A DNA stretch of 64,000 nucleotides from Paraspadella gotoi (taxonomy: Eukaryota > Chaetognatha), in contig CM119264.1 in the NCBI GenBank assembly GCA_051294375.1, positions 28,999,930-29,063,929 on the forward strand, read 5' to 3'. The position numbers and the translations under genes were made by a program. Below are positions 9,867-19,959 of the stretch, piece after piece (position 1 is the first letter of the stretch; the number at the start of each line of letters is the position of its first letter). The notes beneath the pieces were generated by a model. It searched no databases and had not been told where the DNA came from. It was given only the letters and a program-made list of their open reading frames with translations.

Positions 9867-12800
9867 CTGGACAATAAAAATATTTTTGTTTGGTTGGTAT
9901 TTGTATGGGTTGGTCAGCGTGCTAGTTGGGTCAAAAGATGAATCAGTTTGGTCATTTGTAAGGGTTGGTCGGCGTGCTAGTTGGGTCAAAAGATGAATCA
10001 ATTTGGTCATTTGTATGGGTTGGTCGGCGTGCTAGTTGGGTCAAAAGATGAATCAGTTTGGTCATTTGTTTGATGTGTTTGCCTTAATAGGAGTTTGATT
10101 GTTTTGTTGGAGGCATTTAATCTTTACAGTCTAAAAGTCAACCAATTCCTGGCAATTTGAATTTGTTAAATCTTTTCTCGCTCAAATCATTTCCAAATTG
10201 ATCTATAAAATGTGCTATCATTCCAATAAAAAAAAAGAAATAATCAATTTTCGCTAATTTTTAATTAAATAAATCATTACCTCCTGAAGAAAACAAATAA
10301 ATGAAGCCAGAGATTAGAGCGATGATCCCCAAAAGCCAAAGACATAAACCAAATATCGCATGAACCAAGTTGAAAGTGAAGCGCAAATTACTTGAAGGAC
10401 CTAAAGGTAGAGGATAATGTTATAAGTACAGGACATATGTATATGTATTGTTTTGTCTCATATCACCATTAATGAAAAATTTCAACAACATTTCAAATTA
10501 ATATTTTTTGGTTTTGTGCTTGTTGTGCACGTCCAGTAATTGTTCCATGCCAAACATGATAAAAATCAAACAAAAAAAATTGGTGACCTGGCCTCATGAG
10601 CCCCATGATGGCTTGCACGATGACCAAGAGAAAAGTGATAAAACCGCTGACTGTGTGAAGTTTTTCCAGTTCGAGCTCCCAAGACTCATACTTCATGGAG
10701 AGAACGAAGCCGGCGACGGTGAAAAGAAGAGCTGAAGGAAATAACGAGAAAATATTTCAAATCTTGTTACGGAAGTTGGTACGAAATGGACGAGCAGCAA
10801 TTTTTAGTAAGTCACTTACCCGTGATCATCGACGCGGCGTGAGCAGCGAACCAACTGCGTTTCCCAAAGATTTTTCCGTTGCCTCCTATCAAACGGAAAG
10901 AAGTGGAAATGGTGACTCCTAGAGGCACAGCGCCGATCCAAGCGATCGACATGAATGTTCCGTGGAGTTTAATAGGCCATTTCTCTTTCGTCTTCGGTGC
11001 AGTTGTCGTTTTCATTGTTGTTGTTGCCGTTGTCTGTGGTTCCGGTGGGTTCTCCAATGGCGCGCTGAAAAAGGGAGGCATCTTGACGACCTGCTTCTAA
11101 AGTTTTAGGGTCACGTCTCTTTGTCACATATGTCTCGCTCTGTTATCCGTGTTCCAACCCTTAAATCGACCTAGAAACTCATCGTTTGGATTTTTTGTTT
11201 GCATTGAATACATTCTGGATTAACTCGGGGTAGAATTAACTTTAAAAACTCTTTAAAATTAAAAAAAGTAAAAATGAGACATAAATGATACACTGGTACA
11301 GTTACGTAAGTACTTTAAATTTTTGTAATTTCTCAATTATTATTTGTAATTAAAATAAAAATTATTTTCGAAGGCCTCTGCTTACAATCCTCGCATTCAG
11401 ATAAAAAAACTAGTTTTTCCAGTATTGTTCAGTTACTACTAAACAAATAAAATTTAAATTGCCCCATAATATAAATTAGGCCAAAATACGGATTAGTTAA
11501 AACCATCTCCAGCTATTTCTAATCATATAAGAGTAACATTTTTTGCAACTTTTAGGGAAAAAATCATGTCCATTTTTGTCCATTTTCACTTTCGTCTTCA
11601 AATTTGAATGCCAAGGAAAGTTGAGAAAATTTTTTATTTTGGAATTCCTTTCTTCCTTATCTTCTTCACCCCTGAGTAAAATATTTTCCTTATATCATTC
11701 ATAGTTCACTTATGAATTAATTTGAAAGTTGACAAGTCAAAAATTCGCAGTTTAGTTTTATTATATTTATTAAACAAAAATAGTTTTAAATTGGCTTAAA
11801 CTAACAGAAAATATAGCCCACAGAATAAGCTTTTAACATCTACAAAATTATCAAAAAAACTCATTTCGTTTTAGCCATAAATATTTTTTAAAGACGACAA
11901 TTAATTTGTGACTTTTTGTGACTTGCATTTATTTTAATAAAGATAAGATTTTAAAATTTATTTTAGTTTTAACAATTGAGGAACATACTGACGTTAATAA
12001 AACAAAAAAAACCGCATCCTTTTAAACCAATGGAAAGCGTCAGGCCTTGTTTTTTCTCAAAGATCGACAGATTTTGCGGAAATATTTTCGCAAAATCTGT
12101 CGATTTACTAAATTTGCCAGGCAACCAAAATTGAAAGAAAAATCATGAGATACCGTAAATTTCTTTTCTTATAATGGATAATAAGAAATTTCTTTGATTT
12201 GGCTCAATGTAAAGACAGAAAAGTAGTGGGAGGGAACAGGAAAGGGGAGAACAAGAAAAGGAGAAGGGGAGAATGAGAAGAGAAAGGGGAAAAGCATAAA
12301 AAAAGAAGGCAAAGGGAGAAAAAAATAAGGAGATAAAGGAAAGGCGGAAAAAGAAGGGAAAAAATGGAAAGAAAAAGAGGGGAAAAGAGGGGAAAAGAAA
12401 GAGAAGGAGAGAAGGCAATAAAAAAGGAAAAGGAAAGTGAAATATGTGGCAGAGAAAGGTAGGGTCATAGAAAAGGTAAGTTACGGCGTGAAAAGTAGGG
12501 AGGAAAAGAGGAAGATAAAAATAGAAACACAGAGAAAAAAGAGATGAAGAAAGAGAATCAGGGAAACGGTATGAAAGGGAAAAAAAATGTATCAGATAAT
12601 GTGGCATCTTGTCTGAAAAGTTTTGTGTAAATAAAAGCCACAAAAATTAAAAGGAGGAATTTGATCTTTAAAAGTTGTTTGTACCATAAAAAATTCATCA
12701 TACTTTCATCTCAAATTAGGTAGTTAATGAGATTAGATTGATAATCTCCGAAGAAATCATGTCTTACCGTATTTTTAACTCATAGAAATTTAACTGAACA

Positions 12801-14674
12801 GTACTAGGTATTAAGAATGAGATAACCATAGCAAACCGTTTTTTTAAACAAAGAAAACTTCATACAATCACTGAGATCAAAAGAGATGGTAATATTTAAG
12901 TTCAGAAATCGTTATCTAAAGGACGTCGATCGTACGTGGAGCCGAAGAATGTTTTTTATCTCACCTCAGTTTGTATTTTCGATCACTGTAAAAGTCCTTG
13001 TCATGTTTTTTAAGCCGATAATTTGTGTCAATAGTCGCAACTTCTCCATGGGCAAAGAAAATGACCTGAATTAAGAAAAGTTAAAACTAGTTTGTTCGGC
13101 AATGTTAATTTCTAACAATGTAAAAATATTTTGGTATTTTAAACTGCACCTGACACAACTCCAAACTGCTCCTGACACAACTCCAAACTGCACCTGACAA
13201 AACTCCAAACTGCACCTGACACAACTCATAAGTGTCTCTACCTGATGTTCATCAATATGATAAACTTTTGGGTCATTGACTTTCATCTCTCGGGTGAAGT
13301 TGCAGTCAATTGTAGTGTTGAAGGCGACGGCAGAGATATTGGTCAGGCCTGGGCAAGATGGATTGTAATCATGATAAAAATAATTTTAAATATACGGTTG
13401 CAATATATATATATAAAAAGCCGTTATATTCTTTAACTCTGACCAAGACTTGGATTTGACATTAGGACGTTTCCAAATGGGTTAATTGTGTTCCACGAGG
13501 CGGCCACCTCAACGCTCCCGTTCAACATCGCACAGTGGATAACGCTGTGATGAATATTTATCAATTTTATTTTTATATAATTTTGGTACAACCAATGTGA
13601 AATTCTAATTTTTTTTTATTAAACCTGCTATCTTGCGCCTGACATTGGACAATTGGACAGACTATAGTGGGTTAAGTCCTTCATCTCTCTCACAAGATAA
13701 TAACAAAGAGGAAACTCATAGCTTTTAATCAAGACTCTCTCTCTCTCTCATAGTTTATTTACTCCCACAGTGCTTGGCTTCCCTATCAATGATGTGTTAT
13801 AATGTTTTAAAGAACTTACCACTCCCTAACTATTAGATAAGGGAATACTATGGCAACAGCCGGGTTGCCTGTGATGCCCATTGGGATGGGGCATCTCACT
13901 GTTGGCTTTAGGGGCTTCCGACCCTCAGTGAGGCCTCCAGTCACTGGCGCGGTTACCCTAGGACGGTCTCGCTTTGCCAACGCAGAGGGAAGTCGTTAGG
14001 ACTGTGGATGGAACACTACGCCTGGGATGGTGTGTTCCCCCTCTGAGCCAATGGATTTGGCTGACGGATGGTGGACGTGAGGCGGTGTGAATATACCGCC
14101 ACAATACTATACTTTGATTATTATGATATTGGTACATGAAATATAAAAATGATCCATCTGAGGCGACTTATGATCGGTCTCTCTCTCTCTCTCTCAACCC
14201 TTTCTCTTTCCTGGTGGAGGACGGTAAATCCACTCGGTCGCCTCACAATGTGAGGCTTATATCCCTTCGATAACTATTTTAGTTCTCTTAGACTCACCCG
14301 TTCCTTACCTGTCCAAGCCCATCTTCGAGTCCGGTGAAAGGCCCATGGCGATATAACCGCTTCCATTGTGATTCGTTTTTCCGTGAAGTCGAAAGTCAAT
14401 CACGTCCCCGTTCGGCATCCAATCCAGTTGGTATATGCAATCGCTTCCTATCGTTTGGATTTTGGTTCGTTCATATTGGAGACACAGCAATGGACGAAGA
14501 TAGTCGAAAGGTTCGCATCGGGCATTTCGTCTTACCGCAATCATTGGGATGTTTGAGAGAGAACCAAGAGCCGAATTGCTGAAGCGTGTGACGGATTTTT
14601 GAGGCGTCGACCAATGACGTCACGCTTATCGTCACGATCATCACCCAACTCAGTGATTTGAAAGAGAGTCCCAT
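9610..14674 (-). CDS. DOMON + cytochrome b561 membrane protein, ferric-chelate reductase 1-like
   Basis: Minus-strand gene with nine recognisable GT-AG exons: 14674-14536, 14447-14309, 13544-13444, 13348-13242, 13065-12965, 11090-10820, 10731-10588, 10400-10281 and 9866-9610, about 459 codons. The ATG at 14674 starts a signal peptide (MGLSFKSLSWVMIVTISVTS). A DOMON domain follows, roughly residues 45-175, with SDCIYQLDW, GYIAMGLSPDSKMG and LTNISAV. After a Thr/Pro linker comes a cytochrome b561 core with four candidate haem histidines (KLHGT, FAAHAA, KLHTVSG, NLVHAIFG), then a final helix (LIFLGIVTLFVLFYGIF) and a short tail. This order is that of FRRS1/SDR2-type proteins, which pass electrons across membranes to reduce ferric iron or similar substrates. 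I see no reeler domain. Phases agree at every junction except exon 5 to 6, so one short linker exon is probably missing. Substrate and membrane location are inferred. Confidence 0.9.
9907..10072. repeat. 55-bp tandem repeat (x3) in intron 8
   Basis: Three near-identical 55-bp units (GGGTTGGTCGGCGTGCTAG, then TTGGGTCAAAAGATGAATCA) start at 9907, 9962 and 10017. Confidence 0.9.
10281..10400 (-). CDS. Exon 8: TM4 of cytochrome b561
   Basis: Acceptor CCTTTAG, phase 1. Encodes SNLRFTFNLVHAIFG and LCLWLLGIIALISGFIYLF with the fourth histidine. Donor GGAG/GTAATG. Confidence 0.9.
10588..10731 (-). CDS. Exon 7: TM3 of cytochrome b561
   Basis: Acceptor CCTTCAG, phase 1. Encodes LLFTVAGFVLSM, EKLHTVSGFITFLLVIVQAI and MGLMRP, including the third histidine. 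Donor CCAG/GTCACC. Confidence 0.9.
10820..11090 (-). CDS. Exon 6: linker, TM1 and TM2 of cytochrome b561
   Basis: Starts near AAGCAG/GTCGTC (phase 0). Encodes MPPFFSAPLENPPEPQ, a Thr-rich linker, WPIKLHGTFMSIAWIGAVPLG (one glycine past helix 1) and SWFAAHAASMITG, including the first two haem histidines. Donor ACGG/GTAAGT, phase 1. Confidence 0.85.
12063..12104. repeat. Perfect 16-bp hairpin in intron 5
   Basis: ATCGACAGATTTTGCG (12063-12078) and its exact reverse complement (12089-12104) are separated by 10 bases. No flanking element is recognised. TTGCCAGGCAACC, another X-box-like palindrome, lies at 12113-12125. Confidence 0.8.
12225..12590. repeat. Purine-rich low-complexity tract
   Basis: About 365 bp of mixed AAGGGG, GGGAAAA and GGAGAA on the plus strand. 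The 166-codon minus-strand frame here is Phe/Leu/Ser/Pro from this composition. Confidence 0.75.
12965..13065 (-). CDS. Exon 5: end of DOMON
   Basis: Acceptor TTAATTCAG, phase 0. Encodes VIFFAHGEVATIDTNYRLKK and then HDKDFYSDRKYKL. Donor AG/GTGAGA leaves phase 2, which does not match exon 6. Confidence 0.75.
13142..13228. repeat. 22-bp tandem repeat (x4) in intron 4
   Basis: Four units of CCAAACTGCACCTGACACAA+CT lie 14 bp from the exon 4 donor. Confidence 0.85.
13242..13348 (-). CDS. Exon 4: DOMON, TNIS to DEHQ
   Basis: Acceptor TGCCCAG, donor CATCAG/GTAGAG, phase 0 out. Encodes LTNISAVAFNTTIDCNFTRE and VYHIDEHQ. Confidence 0.85.
13444..13544 (-). CDS. Exon 3: DOMON middle
   Basis: Acceptor ATCACAG, phase 2 in. 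Encodes SVIHCAMLNGSVEVAASWNT. The donor is either GTCAGA (end 13444) or GTTAAA (end 13437); both keep phase 1. The first gives GLTNIS across the junction, closer to the family pattern. Confidence 0.75.
13582..13817 (+). repeat. Interspersed repeat R1, copy 2 (in intron 2)
   Basis: Matches 1341-1565 and 62029-62248 in the same order of blocks (TTGGTACAACCAAT, GCTATCTTGCGCC, TTGGACAG, CTCACAAGATAAT, AGCTTTTAATCAAGACTC, CTTCCCTATCAATGA). A CT-repeat expansion lies inside. Confidence 0.7.
13830..14110. other. GC-rich intronic segment, possible SINE-like insert
   Basis: GC-rich and structured-looking DNA in an AT-rich intron, beside the R1 copy. From 14000 on it recurs at 27686 because of the assembly duplication. 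No box A/B pair is clear, so its class is unknown. Confidence 0.35.
14309..14447 (-). CDS. Exon 2: first part of DOMON
   Basis: Follows an 88-bp intron ending ACGATAG. Gives GSDCIYQLDW, DVIDFRLHG and GYIAMGLSPDSKMGLD, the typical DOMON strand pattern ending in a KMG motif. Donor AG/GTAAGG, phase 2. Confidence 0.85.
14536..14674 (-). CDS. Exon 1: signal peptide and start of mature protein
   Basis: Begins at the ATG (14674) and encodes a hydrophobic signal segment, then KIRHTLQQFGSWFSLKHPNDC. It ends in phase 1 at TGCG/GTAAG. Reading on without splicing hits a stop after AVSPI, so the donor at 14535 is preferred. Confidence 0.8.
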
Positions 14675-14918
14675 TATCTCACCGATGCAGAGGCTTTAAT
14701 AAAAATTCATTTAAATATCACTTTTCTTTTACGAAAATTAAATTACCGACAGATTTGTCGGTACCGACTATTAGTAAATTTTGCTAATTACTTATTTTAC
14801 TATACTAAAATTAATTTTTATTTGATTGGTTTTCAAACCGTATGGATCGAAACGCTCTGACGCTCAAATCGGGCTGGGCTTTTGTACTCGACGATGGCAC
14901 GGCCACGAGGACCTCACT

Positions 14919-14924
<6 letters not shown>

Positions 14925-14978
<54 letters not shown>

Positions 14979-14982
14979 CTCT
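14925..14982. repeat. (CT)n microsatellite
   Basis: Near-pure CT run followed by a T run. The copy B counterpart is near 28670-28760. Confidence 0.9.
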
Positions 14983-15446
14983 TTCTCTCTCTCACTCGTC
15001 ATTGATTGAATCCAGTTGAGCAACTTCGATTTCAAATCGATTCAAGAAGAGAAAGAAAACAGGTAATTAAATAGATAAATTCGATTGAATCCGCACAATT
15101 AGTCGAGAACTCAGAAACTTACTTGATAAATGTATAGTTGAAAAGTTGAAATGTTTAATGTATGTATAAATATCCAATCAAACTGTACGTATGATCAGTT
15201 ACTTTCTGGCATTTGATATCAATCGTGTTTTGCATTGTAGAGATGATCAGTCTTGATCAGATGATTAGTGCAATGGTCTTTCTCTCTATCTCTCTCTCTT
15301 CATTCATCTATCTATTTATTATTAAATGTATATTAGATAAAAGAGAACAGGCTGTTAAAGAAGTTGCGGATAGCACTCTTTAGCCCCACTTAGCGCCATA
15401 TCCACATATTCTTACAGACAAAGAAAGATTTTTATTTAAATTGTTA

Positions 15447-15770
15447 AATAACAAGTTTGAGCAAACAATGCCGGATCTGCCCACGATCATTAGCGGTAAG
15501 CAGCTAATCAGATAATTAATTAATTAATATTAATTTTTTTTATTCGTGTCAAAATCGTTTTCCACTTTGTCTCGCCTCTCAATCACAAAACAGCAATCTC
15601 GATCACAAAATTAATTAATTAATTAATTACAAATAATTAATTAATTACTTATTTATTAATAATTAATTAATGCAGCTTGAATTTACATTTAATATAAAAA
15701 TAAAAAAAGCATAATCAAATAGTGAAATAGATTGTTTTTTTAATTTTTACTCATTTCCACTTGGACGATT
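15447..15770 (+). repeat. Interspersed repeat R2, copy 2
   Basis: Begins AACAAGTTTGAGCAAACAAT and GCCGGATCTGCCCACGATC, runs through TTAATTAAT tracts and TCCACTTTGTCTCGCC, and ends near ATAATCAAATAGTG. Same family as 8612-8890. Confidence 0.75.
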
Positions 15771-16200
15771 CCATGGAAACTTTATTTTCTGCTTAATCAC
15801 ACACTTTCCTATCAACGTACAAAATGTGAAGTCAATCGCCCCATTCACTAATGAGTAATTGGCTTGAAATATATTTTTTGGGGTTTTTTCCATTTTAACT
15901 CATTTGCACTCGGACGATTCCGGCTAAAAACTTTTATCTTACCCGGAGTGCTTTGAGAAGTACTATACTAATGAAAGTTTCTGACACCCAATGAGAAAAA
16001 AAATGAAAACCGGATTTTTTTTCCAGGGCTTAAAATATTTTTATGAAACTTATAAAATTAAAAAAAAAAAAGATAAATAATACAAAACGTATGTATAAAT
16101 GTATTTAGATCTACTTTTTTTAACGATTTTGCTAACTTTATTAGTTGTCGAGTCATATTAAGATAATCTTTCAGTTATTTTCTTTTCAAGAGGATTATAT
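15771..16200. other. No gene; partial internal duplication
   Basis: ACTCATTT(C/G)CACT(T/C)GGACGATTCC occurs twice, near 15749 and 15898, which suggests a local duplication of the repeat's flank. Confidence 0.4.
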
Positions 16201-16220
16201 TAGTGACTTCGCTCTTTGAG

Positions 16221-16262
16221 TATCTCTCTCTCTCTCGCTCTCTTCTCTCTCTCCTCGCTCTC

Positions 16263-16307
<45 letters not shown>

Positions 16308-16314
16308 CTGCGCT

Positions 16315-16350
<36 letters not shown>
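16221..16350. repeat. (CT)n tract
   Basis: CT-rich run with CG interruptions. The noisy counterpart lies at 30105-30220. Confidence 0.9.
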
Positions 16351-16351
<1 letters not shown>

Positions 16352-16703
16352 CTCATCCTTCACTCTCACTGTCTTTGTTTGTCCGGATCTGTTTCTGGCA
16401 AGAGATTTTCCTTTTCGCGAGAAACAAGATTAATTTGAATATTCATTTGGGGTAAGTATAAATACATTTCTTGCTACAATAACAATGAATTTCAGTCTTT
16501 TTTTATTGTAAGTGAAATGTTTTTGTACTTTTAAATGTTTTCTTGTCTTATTTATATGCTTTACATTTTAATATATGTTTTTTAGGAATCTTTTTTAACT
16601 TAGGGGACCAAATGTTAAAGAGAGAAAAGTGACAATTTTGTGAAATATATTATTACAAAATGATCATCTCTTATATGAGCATATTTCTTTTATTTTTCGT
16701 TAT

Positions 16704-16705
16704 GT

Positions 16706-16742
<37 letters not shown>

Positions 16743-16745
16743 TGT
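16704..16745. repeat. (GTC)n microsatellite
   Basis: About 13 GTC triplets. A second (GTC/ATC) run lies at 16818-16850. Confidence 0.9.
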
Positions 16746-17228
16746 TCTTCAGATTTCGGATTTAAGGATTCGCTGACTGAGCATTTTTTTTATTAATTAA
16801 ACAATTTCGATGCTTTTGTCATCGTCGTCATCGTCGTCGTCGTCGTCATCATTACTCGGCGACCAGAATTTAAAACTATTACAAGATTACACGATTTGAT
16901 TCAACGGTACTATAGTCATAGATGTGTTAAAAAGACGAAGGATGTCAATTTTATTACCTATTTTATAATATTTATTTCCGACGACAATAAAATATATAAT
17001 TTTTTTTTTTAAACAATTGGAATTTTATAACCGTTAGTTTTTCCTCTCGCATTTATATTGCTGCCAAAATAAATTTTTAATCGGCAATAAGATGTGAAGA
17101 GTAATAATATCTTAGGGTAAAAAATCGGGCGTGACGCAATAAAATGCGATTCTTTCACATAATTTTTTCTCACTCCGACTCCTCACCATATTTTTCAAAA
17201 GCCGAAAATTTCAGCTTAAATTCAAAAT

Positions 17229-17400
17229 TAGGTTTCAAGAGTTAAGGGTGAGAGATAAGGATTAGGAATAAGGATTAGGTATAAGGATAAGGATTAGGGA
17301 TAAGGTTTAGGGACAAGGATTAGGGATAAGGATTAGGGAGAAGGATTAGGGATAAGAATTAGGATTAGGATTAAGATTAGGTTTAGGATTTGGTATAGAG
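17229..17400. repeat. Telomere-like GGATTAGGGATAA array
   Basis: Degenerate 12-13-bp units with TTAGGG and TTAGGA cores. The copy B counterpart is at 31160-31335. The irregular spacing makes it an interstitial G-rich minisatellite, not a telomere. Confidence 0.75.
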
Positions 17401-17401
17401 T

Positions 17402-17970
17402 GTAAGGTTACATCTTGGTGTGCTTAAAATTAGGTCAGGGATTAAGGACAAGTCCGGGACGCCTTTTGTAAAATAGTGCACAATAATTTCAACTACTTTT
17501 TTCTTTTCCCTCTTCATAATTAGATTTTCCACCTACGTCTTGACGAGACTCAACTCGACTCGACTCTACTCGACCTGACTTGCTTGACTCGCCTCGCCTC
17601 GACTCGCCTCGACTCAACTTTTGACTTGAATCTTGACTTGAATTTTGATTTGACTCTTGACTTGACGTTATTTTAAGGTTACATCTTGGTGTTAAAATTA
17701 AGGTCAGGGATTAGGAACAGTCCGGGACACTTTTGTAAAATAGTGCAAATAATTTTAACTACTATTTTTTCTTTCCCTCTTCATAATTAGATTTTCCACC
17801 TACGTCTTGACTAGACTCAACTCGACTCGACTCTACTCGACCTGACTCGCTTGAATCGACTCGACTCGACTCGACTCGACTCGACTCGACTCGACTCGAC
17901 TCGACTCGACTCGACTCGACTTGACCTGACTTGCCTCGCCTCGCCTGACTCGACTTTTGACTTGAATCTT
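17402..17970. repeat. ~275-bp tandem duplication ending in GACTC repeats
   Basis: The block starting AAGGTTACATCTTGGTGT, through CCACCTACGTCTTGAC and the GACTC pentamers, occurs at 17402 and again at 17677. The second unit carries a longer (GACTC)n run at 17855-17920. Both recur in copy B (31335-31930). Confidence 0.8.
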
Positions 17971-18190
17971 GACTTGACTTTTGACTTGACTTGTGATTTG
18001 ACTTTTGATTTAACTCTTGACTTGACTTTTGATATAACTCTTGACTTGACTTTTGACTTGACTTTTGATTTGACTTTTGATTTGACTTTTGACTTGACTT
18101 TTGATTTGACTCTTGACTTGACTTTTGATTTGACTCTTGACTTGAAATTTGACTTGACTTTTGACTTGACTTTTGACTTCACTTGACATT
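17940..18190. repeat. TTGACTTTTGA 15-bp minisatellite
   Basis: About 16 copies of a CTTGACTTTTGATTTGA-like unit keep both strands open (minus strand KSKVKS). Copy B at 31930-32175 is the same array broken by indels. Confidence 0.85.
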
Positions 18191-18479
18191 TGATCAGACT
18201 TTACTACCCAAACTCCCGAAGATGTTCTTTTCGTGGACAAATTGACAAAGATTTCAAAGGTTGCAACGAGAAAGGGAAATTGAGGTCGGGATGAGGGAAG
18301 AAAGGAAAGGGGAAAGGAAATTGAGGTAGGGACCCACTCAGTTGTCAATGTCATAGAAAAGGATCTCGGCTCTCGGCTTTTCCTTCTCATTGTTTGGTTG
18401 AGGGTTCCGTCTCTTAGAGCATATCTTATAAGTTATAACATCCTTGTAATGTGAGGAGGGAGAGACTAACAGTTACATT

Positions 18480-18720
18480 TTCACTTTTCACTTCCCCCTC
18501 CTCTGCCTCTCCTCTTTACCTCCTTTATCTCTTCCTCCACCTCCTCCCATCTCCTGCATCTCCCCCTCCTCTTCCTCCCCCCATCTCCTGCTCCTCCCCC
18601 TCCTCTTCCTCCCCCATATCCTGCACACCCACCACTTCTTCCTCCGCCACCCACAACGGCGTCGATTCCGCCTTCGAGAGGCGAAGAATTTATTTCTTTC
18701 TTCCAAATCAAAATCATCTC

Positions 18721-18752
<32 letters not shown>

Positions 18753-18995
18753 TNNNNNNNNNNNNNNNNNNNNNNNNNNNNNNNNNNNNNNNNNNNNNNN
18801 NNNNNNNNNNNNNNNNNNNNNNNNNNNNNNNNNNNNNNNNNNNNNNNNNNNNGACGAACTCCGCCTTCGAGAGGCGAAGAATTTATTTCTTTCTTCCAAA
18901 TCAAGAATCATCTCTCTTCTTCTTTCTTTCTTTCTTTCTTTCTTTTCTTGTCTTCTTTTCTTTCTTTCTTTCTTTCTTTCTTATTAATTCTTTCT
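18480..18995. repeat. Pyrimidine-rich region and (CTTT)n array with a gap
   Basis: CTCCTCCTC-rich DNA at 18480-18660, then CTTT arrays on both sides of 99 N (18754-18852). The 40-odd bases starting TCCGCCTTCGAGAGGCGAAG occur on both sides of the gap but once in copy B. Confidence 0.8.
18754..18852. other. Assembly gap, 99 N
   Basis: Run of N inside the CTTT array. The duplicated flanks mean little or nothing may be missing. Confidence 0.99.
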
Positions 18996-19039
18996 TTCTT
19001 TCACAGAGGAGATTTTGTACGTTATTTTCCGGATTAGAT

Positions 19040-19050
19040 GAGAGAGAGGT

Positions 19051-19089
<39 letters not shown>

Positions 19090-19330
19090 GCGCCCTAGGC
19101 GATTAGGTCAGACAACAAGCCGCCAATCGTTTCGTCAACTTTTTATTCAATTTTTTTTCAGCCTCAGAATCAGATGGTTCTCAGTCAGATGGTTCTCTTC
19201 GGTCTTAGTCATTGCCGGTGTTACAGGAAAGAATATTCTGGCACGACGACACCACATTACCGTTCATATTAATCAATTAACCAATTAACCAATTAATAAA
19301 AAAGTTCTTGCCTTTCGTTGGAATGTCACG
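19040..19330. other. GA tract and flanking unique DNA, no gene
   Basis: GA run at 19047-19088, then TTAATCAATTAACCAATTAACC repeats near 19266. Repeated in copy B at 32930-33300. Confidence 0.5.
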
Positions 19331-19472
19331 CTTGTACGCCGAGCGGGAACGCAACGCGAGAAAGCCAAGATAATATGCGCAAGACGAAGACGCCACGCTT
19401 TGCCACGCTTTGCCACGCTAGCCTCGCCACGCTCCCGCCACGCGATGAGGATCGTTTTTCCGTCTATGAATT

Positions 19473-19497
19473 NNNNNNNNNNNNNNNNNNNNNNNNN
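19473..19497. other. Assembly gap, 25 N
   Basis: Copy B reads straight through this point (GAATTTGGCGAATG near 33483), so the true gap is about 1 bp. Confidence 0.99.
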
Positions 19498-19589
19498 GGC
19501 GAATGTTTACTTCCTTCTTTTCGTTCGGAAGATCCCAATTTCCTCTGCCCGTGTTGATGGCGTCCTGTCGGTGAGCGTCGGGTTGATGT

Positions 19590-19955
19590 ATGGCGGAGGG
19601 GTGGCAGGGATGTGGAAGGAGGTAGGTGGAGGGGTGTGGAAGGAGGGGCGTGTGAAGGAGGGCGTGGGAGGGACGCCGTGTGGAAGGAGGGATGTGGAAG
19701 GAGGGGCAGGGATGTGAAGGAGGAGGGGGGAGGGATGTGGACAGGAAGGCGGGAGGGATGTGAAGGAGAGGGCGAGCGGATGTGGAAGGAGGGGAGAGGG
19801 ATGTGGAAGTGTAGGGGGAGCGGATGTGGAAGGACGGGGGGAGGGATGTGGAAGCGAAGGGGGAGGGTGTGAAGGAAGGGGGAGGGATGCTGGAAAGGAG
19901 GGGGCTGGAGGATTGTGGCAAGGAGGGGGGGTCTATTGCGGAAGGAGGGGGTGCA
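19590..19955. repeat. G-rich ~22-bp minisatellite GATGTGGAAGGAGGGGG
   Basis: Imperfect copies of GGGATGTGGAAGGAGGGG. The counterpart in copy B (33580-34270) is nearly twice as long, so array length is unreliable here. Confidence 0.85.
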
Positions 19956-19959
19956 GCAG

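Larger units (their letters stand above)
11091..12964 (-). other. Large intron 5, with a probable unfound linker exon
   Basis: About 1.9 kb of mostly AT-rich DNA. Exon 5 leaves two bases and exon 6 enters in phase 0, so an exon of 3n+1 bases is expected here. One weak candidate follows the ACTCAG acceptor near 11681 (reads GEEDKEERNSKIKN), but no good donor was found. Confidence 0.4.

Noticed and set aside
10493-10587. Read-through of exon 7 giving GHQFFLFDFYHVWHGTITG
   Set aside because: It resembles a b561 helix start by chance. The GTCACC donor and exon 8 (NLVHAIFG) supply the expected fourth histidine in correct phase.
17817-18186. KSKVKS / DLTFDLT repeat protein
   Set aside because: 15-bp repeat open on both strands, with no unique flanking coding sequence.
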